DNA of 64,000 bases, from assembly GCA_037074765.1 (NCBI GenBank), contig JBAMDO010000579.1:62001-126000 (forward strand). The letters run 5' to 3'. Positions 37,035 to 49,700 of this stretch are shown piece by piece. Each line of letters starts with the position of its first letter. Within the stretch, counting starts at the first letter, position 1. The stretch comes from Mansonella perstans (Eukaryota; Nematoda; Chromadorea; Rhabditida; Onchocercidae). The translations under genes were made by a program, and so were the position numbers. The notes below the pieces were generated by a model. The model did no database searches. It worked only from the letters and a program-made list of their open reading frames with translations, and had not been told where the DNA came from.

Positions 37035-40000
37035 ATGGAATTCGATGCCCTACTTGCTGAGGTAATCATCAACTTATTGTGAACTTGATAGTATGATTCA
37101 ATCAAGAAGTATATTTAACTTGTAAGTAAAAAGCAACCAGCAGTTGACAATAATTTAATTATAACTTACAATATGCCATAGGATATTTATTCATCAGAGA
37201 ATCTGATAAAATGATAATTATTTTAATTTTATCATAAATTTTCCAAATATATCCGAAATTTAACTTAATTTAGCCTAGTTTTGTGATATTTGGCCTGGCT
37301 TATTCAGAAATTTTTCATTTTCTGAAACTTTTCAGAAAAAAGGTTTTATTTGAAAATTACATTTTGTCAAAGGGAAAGGAAATCTGTAGAAAAGCAAAAT
37401 TTATAGGTTGGCGAATTTGGTCCATTTCAAATTACATTGTTTTTTGCAATGTGTTTACCGACAAGTTTACCATCTGCATTTTCCGCTTTTAATCAACCGT
37501 TTGTTGTTGCTCAACCAAATCATCGATGCCGCTTACCAGAAGGACGCGAAGATTTAAGTCCAATAAACGAATTTGCAACATCGGTATTTTTATCGGATCT
37601 TTATAAACTTACAAAATTTCAATTTAAATAAATAATCCATTTCAAATCTGTCAATAATTAGCAATGCTTGAAGTTTTTTTGTAATTTAAAAATTCTCGAG
37701 TTATTTATATATAAGTTTGCTTTTTTCTTGAAATTTTATTCAGGATGAGATGAGTTGTCGACAGTATAACGCTACCGAAGTTGATCTAATCAGGAATTCC
37801 AGCACTAATTTTATCAATGACAGACAGTATTTGAAGAATCTATCATTGATATCGTGTCAGATAGGTTGGATCTATGATGATAGCATCTATTATGACACAT
37901 TGGTTACTGAGGTATTGCATTTTTCTTACTTTTAGTTTACTAGTAATGATGGAGTAAACATTTTGAAGTACTTTTACTTAATCAACGACCACCTATCTGC
38001 AAAAACGTTGCGCAAATCAGTGCAATCTGATAACTGGTATCTTATTTGTTGATAAGTACATGTGTCATCATGGAACAATATGCGCGTGTGGATTATGTTG
38101 TATCTTAAGTTACTTGGCTTCGAAAATTATTACACATATTTTTCTTATTTTACTTTTTATGTTATAACTAAACAATTATTTGAGTTCGAAAAATGTTTGT
38201 CCAAGAATTTTAAATTTTAAACGTGAGTCAGAATTAGTTATATCTACCAACCTTTTTATTTGAACTGCTTATTAATTATTCAAATTTACTGCTGTAGAAA
38301 AAAGTTTTCAGCACGCTAAAAAACGTAAACTTTTTAGCGTGCTGAAAACTTTTCCCTATATTATTTTTATACTACGTACTGATGGTCAAAATATTCTTGC
38401 GCCAAAATGAATTAATCATATGCGTTAAAATATTGAAATCGTTTTCGTGCTCACCATATAAGCTGTCAATTAGTCTTGCTAATTCATGTTGTTAGATAAC
38501 AGTGCAAAGGTCAGCTGTAATTCAAATAATAAATTCGTAATTATCAAATTATAGTACGATTTGGTATGTGATCAGAAATATTGGATCGATTTGACAAGTA
38601 TGGCATTTTACATTGGGAGTTTCATTGGTAATCTCCTATTTGGTTACGTTGCTGATAGGTAAGTTCTCCAAAATTCAACAATTTTTACTTTTAAAAAGTT
38701 AAATCATTTCAAATACAAATAAATGAATTATAAAATAAAAAAGGTACAAGATATCAATTTTCGAAAGAAAAAATAAACTTCAAAACCTGTTTAAAAGTTA
38801 ATCTTAATCAAAATGAAGTCTTTCTCTGCTCAGAAAAATATACTTACTTCCGAGATGCTTGAAATCAAACCTAGCTAAAAAATTCAAGTCCATTTTCCAG
38901 GCGAGACTGACTACTTTCTTTTTTCTTTTCGGATATTTGATGATTTTTGAATTTTTCCATAGATTCGGACGTCGGAAATCATTTTTCATGATCCTTGCAA
39001 CACTTGTTACATGTGGCACAACGAATGCATTTGCATGGGACATTTACTCATTTATGGTGCTACGATTTCTCACTGGATTAGCATTTCCGGCACTTTTTCA
39101 ATTGCCCTTTATTTTAAGTAAGTATCATTTCAATTACACGACAAAAATTATTAATAATTTACCTTTTTTTTCAACAAAATTATATTTCTTTTTTTGATGC
39201 CAATAATATTCAATGTTATAAGCTATTTCTTATTTTTAGTAAAAGTTTTTCTGATTTCTTACTAAATATTATCAATCGCCAGAAGTTTGCTTTTTTTTTA
39301 TTACTTTTGGTATCAATGAGTGAATAAAGTTCATGTGGTATATGTTCTCATTTGAACAGAGTAATGAAATATTTGAAAATTATAGACATGGAACTTCTGG
39401 GTGAATCAGGCCGGATATTTTCTAGTATTGTAATCAATATATTCTTTGGTACAGCTATGGTTTTACTTGGTGTTTTAGCTATGCTTGTTCGTCGTTGGCG
39501 GCAATTAATTTTTTTTAGCAATGCACCTTTCATTGTTTTGTTTATTTACTACTTGTAAGTTTAAACTAATGTTGCTTTATTAAGATTTCACATTTGACGC
39601 TAGAAATTATCACTAGCAAAAACAATGCTGATAGATGTCAATTGTGCAAAATAGGAAATGAAAATGATCTAAGTTACACAAGTAAACCAACTGATGAAAC
39701 TAATGTTAGGAACTGAATGAGATAAATTCCGTAAAATAAATTGTGTGGTGATAATTTCGCACTGATTAGTTGCGAACTTTTCGTTGCAAAGATGATAATT
39801 TTACTTAAACAGTGTTACATATATAGTTATCAATAACTTATCAATAGAAAGTGGGGAAAATGGGATTGATGTTACAATGATCGTTGAAAAATATCTGCAT
39901 AAGTCGTAGAATAATTAAATTAGTGATTTGATCACTAATTTTTTTTTCATGAAATCAAAACTTCAAATTTCAGTGTGATAGTTGCAAACATTCAGCTCAG

Positions 40001-43000
40001 TTTTTGAGACCAGCTATTAGTGAATTTATTTTGAATGTTATAATTTCGATTAATAAAAAAAAAATTTTTCTCTTGGAGCATTATTCCGGAATCACCTCGA
40101 TGGTTAGTTTCGGTTGGCCGATATGCTGAAGCTAAAATTATTATTAAACGTTTAGCAAAAATTAATGGACGAAATGAGGTGGACGTTGACGATCTGATGT
40201 CAAGAGTAAGTTTTTATTTTTATTATAAACCAACGATAAGGTTAATTGCAAAAAATAGCGAAATCGCGCAAATCTGATTACAATTTTTTTTAAATGAATA
40301 TAATACTTTGCTAAATATAATAAATATAATATTAAATAAATATGATATTCTAACGATTTTGAGAATTTCATTTGCAAAATTTAACTTGAATTAAGCTTAT
40401 AAACTTTTTCATAAAGCTATTATTTAGCACTAAAAATTTCTCCAATTTTTTTAGTTTTCTTCGCTGAATTTTAAATTACAATATTTTTGAAAAGCAAATA
40501 TAGCAGAATTAAGTTTTTCTTTTCTATTATATGTCAACAAAAACAATTAATGATTATATTAAGTTTATGAAAAAATTTAATTTATGAGTAAGCTGAATAG
40601 TATTTTTCAAATTTTCCTAAATAAATAAATTTATTTTTAAGTACATCAGAAATCGACGATATTCGAAGAAGCATTCGAATAAGTATAATTTAACTGATTT
40701 ATTTCGGACGCCAAATCTTCGTAAGAAGACCATTCTTATCACCTATATTTGGTTTGTTAAAAATTTTAAATTTTTCCAAATCTTTTAAAGGTTAAAAAAA
40801 GGAATTTTCTGATTTTTTTTTCAAATATACTTTAGTTGAGTAATTTTTTTTCTTTGCTTGCTTTAGAATCTTTTCTTTCTTCTTTGCTTAATTTCTTAAT
40901 TTTCAATTTCCAAATTATAGGTTTGTGAATGCAGTTGCTTATAATTGCTTAACATATAATATATCAAATCTTCCTGTCAATGATTTCCTATCATTTATTA
41001 TAAATGGGGCGGTGGAATTGCCAGCCTATTTTATTATTTGGCCATTACTTAACTCTATTGGACGTCGTTGGTCACTAGGAGGTTCAATGATACTTGCCGG
41101 AACAGCATGCATTTCAACAATTTTAACACTTGTTATCCATGGTTAGTTTGAAAAACAGAAATACCACCACCCAAGGGAGAAAATTTGGTCGACAAAAAAA
41201 TAACATAATCAGTGTTAATCTGTGACATCGATGCATGCATCACGTCTTAAACATACTTTATCTAAGAAACGTTCAATTTGTAATGCTTAAATACTTTTCA
41301 TTTTTGCTGCTCAAGTATTTGCTTAAGCAATTTTATTTATTTTTTATTACTTTAAATCAATATTTCTATTTGACTCATAGATCAATCCAAATTGGCCGCT
41401 AAAAACGCCATGAAATATGGACAAGAAGAGAATAAATAATAATATTGAAAAAACAAGAAAAAAGTCTTCAACTTCTGGGAACATACCTTTAAAATTTTTT
41501 AATTAAATTTAGAATCATCTAAAATTTGTGATTTTTTGCTCTACTTTCCAAAAAAATAAAATAAATTGATTAATAAAATGTCATTGTATTGCTTATTGTT
41601 ACGGTGGAGTGAATGAGAATAGCACTATACTCTCTCCTTTTTTCACATGAAAACTTTGAAATGAAATTGGAGAATTTCAGAGCATCCATTGTTTATCGCA
41701 ATAATGGCATATATAGGCAAATTTGGAATTGCTGGAAGTTTTGTCGTGATATATCTATTTTCCGGCGAACTATACCCAACTGTTTTACGTGCTATTGGTA
41801 TGGGTATGAGTTCGATGGTTGCTGGTTCCGGATTGATTCTTGCACCATACATTGTACGCTTGGTACGAATTTTTTAATAATTTTACATAAAGTTTACTAA
41901 AAAATATCATCTTGAGTTTTAATTTTAATTTTATTATTTCGACTATTCTACTGCAGTTATATATACTTATTTGTATAAATTCATCAATAAATTTTAAATC
42001 AATTTATTCCTTTGGAATTTTTGAATCATAATTTTGAATTTTAGGATACAGAAGCATATAGAACCTATATATAACACTTTTTTGCTCCTTTCATTGAGAA
42101 TAAGAATTAAAAATGGTGAAATGTTTTCTTCCTTTTTTCCTGTAACTCCTTTTGTGAAATAAGAAATTTTATTTTTAATTTTTTTTTTTTTGTGAAAAAC
42201 AAATTTACAGCATAAATTTCAATTTCATAGCATAAATTTAACTCGTCAAACGGTCCAGTCTTTCATATTTCTTCTCTTTCATACTTCCGGAAAAAGAATT
42301 GCATAAAAACAAATCCTTGTCGTTATTACTAATGAATTAATCACAGAAATGGAAATTGTGTCATAAAAGAAAATGAGAAATTTCATGGAATGTTTAGCTT
42401 AATTTTTTTCTATAACAAAAATTCAAGCTAGTTTTGTAAGTATTATATGTAAAATTAAAGCAGAAAAAAGCATGTGAATAATACTGGAAAATTTGTTTTA
42501 TAAAATAACATTAAAAAGTAATAATTGTAATTAAATAGCATAAAGCAAAAGTTACGAAATGAATTGGCCATTGAATTATGAAAAAAAGACAGAATGAATT
42601 AAAATTATTAATTCAAACAATATTAGTTAAAGTTGACAAATAAAAATTTACTGATGAATAAACTTATTTACATTCTAAATTTCGAATTTCCGAAATTTTG
42701 AATTCCGAAAATGCTCTATGTTCCAAAAAAATTTTGTTTGCGAAGTTTGTTCATATTTTCATAATTATTAATGTGAAAATAAGGTTTCAATTTCAGGGTG
42801 ATTACTTGCGTGTCTTACCACTGATAATTATGGGTTTACTTGCAATATCAGCCAGTATAGCTTCATTTTTCCTGCCGGAAACAATGGGTAAACCTATGCC
42901 ACAAACACTGGAGGATGCTGAATTATTTGGAAAATCTCAAAAATTTCATTTCTTTAAAAGTATGTATACTTTGAAGAATTGCTTTCAAGTTTGTTTGTTT

Positions 43001-43447
43001 TTGATTTTACTTTGTTTGTAAAAGGTTAAAAAATTTTGAACATTCAACCGGTCACTACGAAGTAGTCAAAATTCAACAAACAATTTATTGTTGACATGAA
43101 TTTAAAAGAACAATTCAAATTCACTAAGAAAGAAGCGTTGCAAATAATTCTCTCATTTACTTAACAAGTATAAAGCTTTCTTAACATATTTTTTAATGAA
43201 ATTATCCTTATTTGAAATTTGCTCCTCATCTCTGATTTGTCCTGAAAGGTTTCTAATTCATGCTGTCAGTGATCATTATTCAGTAATTTTAAAATTTGAT
43301 CAAATTTTATCTCAGCTTGTAATTTATTAATTTTCAGAGCAACAAGAAAGTGTTTCTAGGACATATACAAGTTTGGCAGCACTTGATGCTGGAAGACACT
43401 CGGAAGCTTTACTTACAGCAGCAACATCAATTGCCGGTATTAACTAA
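37035..43447 (+). CDS. SLC22-type organic ion/cation transporter (MFS), 12 exons, 570 aa
   Basis: Exons: 37035-37061, 37407-37583, 37744-37911, 38555-38658, 38963-39117, 39386-39554, 40079-40205, 40642-40751, 40921-41141, 41681-41862, 42797-42959 and 43338-43447. All junctions keep phase. The N-terminus ([17 protein letters not shown]) leads into TM1. A large extracellular loop follows with cysteines ([30 protein letters not shown]) and Asn-X-Ser/Thr sites (NAT, NSS, NLS), typical of SLC22. The family motif GYVADRFGRRK spans exons 4-5, PESPRWL is in exon 7, [11 protein letters not shown] in exon 8, GELYPTVLR in exon 10 and [17 protein letters not shown] in exon 11. Twelve membrane segments are expected, and the length fits the family (about 550 aa). 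Members move organic cations, anions or carnitine across the plasma membrane by facilitated diffusion or exchange; the substrate here cannot be inferred. The ATG at 37035 is supported by alignment of the next exon. Exon 7 has an unusual acceptor (CTTGGAG). Confidence 0.93.
38300..38353. repeat. Perfect 23-bp hairpin with 8-nt loop in transporter intron
   Basis: Left arm 38300-38322 (AAAAGTTTTCAGCACGCTAA...) and right arm 38331-38353 are exact reverse complements around the loop ACGTAAAC. It lies in the intron between transporter exons 3 and 4. A perfect stem of this length is unlikely by chance. Confidence 0.95.
41381..41439 (+). CDS. Candidate alternative terminal exon of the SLC22 transporter
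   Basis: After the acceptor ACTCATAG, the frame continues in phase from exon 9 with [19 protein letters not shown] and a TAA stop at 41437-41439. The stop overlaps an AATAAA signal, as AAT AAA TAA. Its base composition is more coding-like than the flanking intron. Use of it would yield a 438-aa protein lacking the last third of the transporter (about TM10-12). The usual exon 10 also joins exon 9 in phase and preserves family homology, so this one must be alternative if real. Confidence 0.4.
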
Positions 43448-43508
43448 TTACTGATATGATGACATTAATCAGGGGAACTTCTATGGCTCTTTTTGGCTCT
43501 TGTTTTTA

Positions 43509-43514
43509 AATAAA
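43509..43514 (+). terminator. Probable poly(A) signal of the SLC22 gene
   Basis: AATAAA 62 nt downstream of the transporter stop codon. Confidence 0.5.
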
Positions 43515-43732
43515 ATATGGTGGAAATCAACGGTCTAGCTGAACTGTGAAGGTCAGCCACTGAAAAGACAATTATTTCCGTTAAAGACAGGAGAAATTTC
43601 CTTACCTTTGGCTCTTTTTTTTGAACAATGTACTAAACAGTAAGAATCAAACGACAATGCAGAGATTAATAATTAAATATCATTTTGATAAATGAAGGAA
43701 TATCGAATTAAAAACAATGATAAATAACCCGA

Positions 43733-43790
43733 AGCATGTTCACATGAACTTTTCGGATTTTAGCATGCTCACATGAACTTTTCAAATTTT
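43733..43790. repeat. Two tandem copies of a 29-bp unit
   Basis: Copies 43733-43761 and 43762-43790 share AGCATG, TCACATGAACTTTTC and ATTTT. They lie 290 bp past the transporter stop codon. Confidence 0.9.
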
Positions 43791-46510
43791 TGATGACGGA
43801 TGAAAACTTGAAAGAAATTTTGGTTTAATGGATCAATTTATCATGCCACGTTCTTTTCCAGAACTGTTTTATTAAAAAAGTCTCATATTATACGTTGTTT
43901 AATTTATTTATCTAATTTTTCACTTATATGAAATCAACTTAAAGTAAAAGTGGAAATAAAACATCTTTGTTAAGTATCTGATGTCAATGATAGAAGTGAA
44001 AGTTCGAAAACTTATCACTGATAGTGAAATTGACAACAAGATAAATAGATGTATAATCATCTTAATTACTCACTCATATTTGTTTATAAAAATGAAAGAT
44101 AAAGTAATATTAAAAAGCAGTTGAAAAATTTAGTCAAAATTTTTAAATTTTTATAGAAAAAATAAAAATTGGACGAAGTCGACATGATGCTTTTCTATTA
44201 AAGATTTTTTGCTTATATAAGCAAATTGTCAAATTTGCAATTTATTGTAATTATAAGTACAATGAAAGTGTGAATTGAGAAGGTTCAAAAATAAATGCAT
44301 CCTTAGATTTAATTGACTTTTTCAAGTGCAATATATCAAAAAAGGAAATTCCAAAGCAAAAAAAATGATACTGAATATTTTTTGGATTATTTTATCTGTC
44401 CAATCTCTTCTAACACATTTATTTTACATCTTTTTTTCGGTTTTGTAAACTGTAACTTACTATCAGTGATGTATAGATTTAATTAAAATCATTAATTATT
44501 AATTTAAATCTCATGTATAATAGATATCAAGTAATTGATAATTTGTACCAATATTTTTTTTCATTGATTTTCACATTTTCTTTCGTTGTTTTGGAATGGA
44601 CAGAAAAGAAAAGGAAATAGAAATGAAGGACTGGAAAAAATATTAATGACTGGTATGTTTGCATTAGAATGAAGTAGTTGACATGAGCTATTACTGATTC
44701 GGAGTTTGCCAAATTTTTTAAAAAATTAAATTCCATGAAAAAAACTTACTTTTCATTTACAATTATATATGGTTTTTGCATTTTGATATATAGCAGTCTA
44801 TTTTTTCGCAATAACTTCATTTGGATAATCTGAAGCATGTAACAAATTCAATTAATTAGCACGCAATTGTGTTTTGAAGTACATCATTTCAGCTTGTCAT
44901 CATTTTCTCACAAACATCAACAATGAAATATTCTTATTCCAAAAATTTGACTTACATTTATGCAAGTTAAAGTAATGCAGAAAGTTTAAACAACAAATTT
45001 TGTTTAAATACTAGTCAATAACAGTATTTATTGTTCTGTTCTGAAAATAATTGAACATTTGCAAATTTTTTGAATTAAATAACTAAGTTTGTTTTCTGAA
45101 TGAAGTTCAATAATAAACAGAGATTTGTGATATGATTACGCATAGAAGCATTCATAAATGAAATCAATGCATGCTCGCAATTATAGTTATTTCAATGTAC
45201 TTCATTTCATGTTAATTGATACCAACAAATCCTCAATGTTGTAATACAAATATCACAGTATTATTGGCTGATTATATTGTAATTCCTTTTTGTTTACTAG
45301 CAAATCAATATGTCGTTTCCAATAATTCACTAATTTGTTACTGAATTTACTAATGTTACTTGTTAAATTACAGTAATTGAACGAATAATTTTTTAGTACT
45401 TTTGTAAAATCAGTAAAATGTTGTAGTACTGATATTATCATTTCCTCCTGCTCAGAACTTATTTGATAATGTGAACTCTTCTTTCGACCTTTTATTGCCT
45501 ATTTTCTTGCACATTCATTTTCCTTTCAGGTCATAACATAAAATTCATTTTGATTTTAATTTCCGTCTTTCTATTTTGTATTTGAAATAGGAATTACTTC
45601 TAGTGAAACTTTTACAATTTTTATCTTGTGCATTTGTTTACTAATTCGAATGTAACATTTATGATTGGCTAACATTCATATCAAATATAATATCAATCAA
45701 TAATTTTTATTTCAAATACAATATCAATTAATAGTTCTTGCTTCAAATATTTTGCCAAACAAATAACTTTTTTTTCGAATATAATGTTAATGTAAACATT
45801 AAATCCCATTTCAAATGTAATTTATAATGTTATTTTAAATACAACATCAATCAATATAATTCTTTCAAATAAGCAAAAGTATAAATTTTTTCATATAATT
45901 TTTCACTTTAATTTTATAAAATACAATGATATGAATTTGAAAGCATTTTTTCAGCAAATATTTCATATGTTTTTTTTCCACTTCTTTTATGAACAAATAA
46001 TATATCCGATTGTATTGGTTTATAATATATTCGCAAAAAGGAAATATTCAATATTAAGAAAGTAAAATATTTAAATTTGAAATTTTGCAATAAAAATCAA
46101 TCAATGAATGAATGGTTTTATTCTCTTCTCCTTTTTAATGAATGAAGTGCAAAAAAAAAGTAGAAAAAAATAAACTGTTTTGCAAATGCAACAATTCGAT
46201 TAAAATGGAAAAAGAGAAAGAGAAGATGAGAAAGAAAGAGAAGGGAAAAGAGGGAAAGAGGAGAGGAATTTGAAAGATAGTTAATGTAATGTTCAATTTG
46301 TCGCCTATTATGTTGTTCTCATTATCAGATATGTTGATGAACGGAGTGTGCATTCATCAGATGGTTATCATTGCAACGATTATCGTCAACACAACTCAAC
46401 ATTCTTGATGAATAGTTCGAATTTTTTAAATTATTTCACTTATAGCTCAATAACTCATTATTAAATTATAATTATCATGATGATTAAAATAGCAATTAGA
46501 TGGCGTTTAC

Positions 46511-46713
46511 GAAGATTTAGTTTTTAATGAGATTTCATTTTGCGCTTTTCTGAAGATTTAATTTTTGATGAGATTTCATTTTGCGCTTTTCTGAAGATTT
46601 AATTTTTGATGAGATTTCATTTTGCGCTTTTCTGAAGATTTAATTTTTGATGAGATTTCATTTTGCGTTTTTCTGAAGATTTAATTTTTGATGAGATTTC
46701 ATTTTGCGCTTAC
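46511..46713. repeat. 41-bp minisatellite, five copies
   Basis: The unit runs TGAAGATTTAATTTTTGATG, AGATTTCATTTTGCGCTTTT, C, repeated with a 41-bp period from about 46511 to 46713. The first copy differs by a few bases and the inner copies are almost identical, which points to recent amplification and likely length variation between individuals. Confidence 0.95.
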
Positions 46714-49700
46714 TTCCTTTCACCTCATACATACCTGTATATTTATAATGTTTAAAGTGTTTTAAAAAAAATGTTTACAAAAAATCATGTGAAGATTTTA
46801 ACTCTTGCCGAATTTTCCTTTTATGCTTTTTTCTTTCACGTTACGTATACGCATATTATTTATAATGTTTGACGCGTTTCGAAGTATGTTTAATTTTTGA
46901 TTTAATGCCGCTCTTGAATGTACATTTTTTTCTTTTCAAAATATGATTTTACTTTATAAAATCTACTATTCTAGTTAAAAATTCAACCTTTTTTTATCGC
47001 AGGGATACAACAAAGTTTTTTTCTGTCCTTGTCTTTTTCCAAGTACAAAAACAACAAAAATTCCCAATCTTGTTTTTAAAAATGATAATCGAAAATTGTT
47101 ATCTAAATTTCAGTCATTTCTCGAGCATACAAATATTATGGGATCAGTAAAAAATTTTTTAAATATTTAAACTGAAGCATTTATCATAGTCATTATTCAT
47201 GTTTCGCTCAATCCACATAGTTACGCATACAATAAAATTTATTAAAGAAAACTTTCTCGATTTTTTGAAATTTGAGAATTGTTGCAACCTAGATAATTTG
47301 CTTCAAAGAGTTTGAAGTTTGAATCTCGAAAAATTACAATTTCTCATAAAAAAGCTTTAAATTTTTCTGCATTTTTGACTTTTGAGGCATTTATCGCTCT
47401 TAATTATTTCCCACTTCAAATGACAAATGGGAAATACACCTGTTCATTTTCATCCTTTTCATTAACTTAAGATTGTCATTCGAACATGCCTTTATTTCTT
47501 TTCTCTCTCTTTTTCTTTTCTGATTTTAATTTTCATATATTTTTTTGAAATGAACTGCACAGGTATAAGTATGTTCTCCTTGTAAATGCAAAAACAGAAA
47601 AATAAAAAATTTTGTTTTGAAAGTTTATTTTCAAAAAAGAATTTTTTAAATTTTAACTAAAGAAATAAAAGGAGCTGTTGAAATGGGTTCAAAATGTTTA
47701 AAAAAAGAGAAGCACTTTTCATTTCATTTTGTAATCAAAAATTAGTAAACCTTATTTTTTTCTTCCTTAATACTTTCTTCCTTAACTTGCAGCGTGGCGT
47801 ATAAAAAAAACGCTACTGCTAAATATTTTGTAACTAAAAACTATGCTACTAAATGTTTTCATTTCTGTTTGTTGTGGAAGATTTCTTAATTTGGACTTAT
47901 TTATTCTTATGCAATAAAGGAGTTGACGAGTAATACTGATAAAGTCGTCATTTGGCTAGTTTTGTAGATATTAGTTGAAAAATCTTGGAAGAATTCAGAG
48001 GACTAGTAATCGAAGAGAATTGAAAACGTAAGATTTCAAATGACTCTGCTTTCATTATGGATTGGCTTGCAATATCATTAAGGTACATACTGACAGAAAA
48101 TGAATTGAAAGAGATCTGCTTGAACGATACATTGTAGATAATAGGAAAGAAACTATGTTATTACAATGGGTACTTTGTCTGTTCCATTGACAAGACTAAT
48201 TGACAGTAAAGCGAGAAGATTCGAATTGAGTTTTCTCGGTATCACTGATCTAAAATAAACAGTGAAACTTTTAATGAAAGAAAGATTTTTCTCAAGAAAA
48301 ACGAAGTTTATTCGGAAAATTTATTGCTTTTATTCTCATTGTCTTTTCTATGGCAAACATTAAGAAGAAATATTTTTATTTAAAAAAGATTCTTATACGA
48401 AAATAAAGAAAAAAGATTTGCTCTGAATTGTACTGAATGTCGTTTTAGTCATTTGCTTTATTCATTCAAAAGAATCACTTCAAAGATGAAACTTTCACCA
48501 GGAAAGTCATTGCAAATGAGTTTCCAAACATTTCCGTCCGTTCATTTCTCTCTTTCTTTGCTTTTTTTGCTTTTTTCGAACTTCTGTGTTAAGTTATTCT
48601 TTAAGCTAAAACTTTTATTAAAAAGTTGCATAAATTGTATTAAAGCATTGTAAAAAAAATTGCGTAATTTAAATTAATAAACAGTATCCGTCATCTTTTT
48701 TCTTTTTCTCTCTTTTCCACATGATAAAAAGTTGTACTTTTCATAAAAAGTGCTGCTCTCATAGAACTGAAACATTTTGCAAAAAAAATTTCGCCTTTAA
48801 AAAGAAATAAGCTTTGCTTGAAGCAAACATTTTTTCGTTTCTTATTTATCATGTACAAATAAATTAATGAGTATTGCGAAATTAATTACTAATTAGCAAT
48901 TTATTTTAAATGCCGTAATATTTGCTTATACTTGTACATTGTATAAACATGATTTCGTCCACAAATATGATTGTATATTTGCAAATAAATTTTTATTCAC
49001 AAAATTACGTTGTACAGGAAAGAAAACTGGCTTAATAGATGAATTTTTTGTATTTTTGTTAAAGAAAAAATGAAAAAAAAAGGACACATTAAAATGTCTG
49101 CAGGGTCTTTTGGTCGATCATCCTTGTGGGTCTGCAAAAACAAAATTTGAGTTTTTTTGTTTGCATTCCTTTTCCCTTCTTTCCTTGGCTTCTTTTCTTG
49201 TCCACAATAGAATTATCTTATCAGTTTCTTTTTTGTTATCATTATTCTTCTCTCATGGTATAAAAATACAAAAAAGAAGAAAACATTTTGTTTACAATGA
49301 AAAGTTTCTTCTCTCTTCTTTTTAAACACAATTAATTGTTGAAAAGAAAAGAAAGAGAGCAAATAAAAATTTTTCGTCCTTCTTTTTCGCTTTTTTTCCC
49401 TTCACTTTTAGCCTATTTCTCTTTCCTTTTGGATAGTTATTTGTTTTCTTGGGAACTTTTCTTCTTACAACTTTTTGAAAAAATTTTGCCAAAAAATGCG
49501 AACAAAAAGTGCGATTGGTTTTTTTGCATATCAAAACGTACGATTGAAAAATTCGATAACATTCCACCAATTTTTTTCGCAGTTTCCCACATTTGTAGCA
49601 TATTGGCTTATTTTAAATTGTTTGTTTATTTCTGCTAAAGTTCTAAATTTTTTGATGGAAACCCTCAAACTTTTTGCATGAATTTTGAATTCTTCCTGGC

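Noticed and set aside
38804..39043. Antisense frame over transporter exon 5
   Set aside because: A shadow of the plus-strand exon, which carries the SLC22 motif and valid splice sites.
48453..49681. Several overlapping F/K/S-rich frames
   Set aside because: Low-complexity translations of T- and A-rich tracts, with frames open on both strands and no conserved motif.
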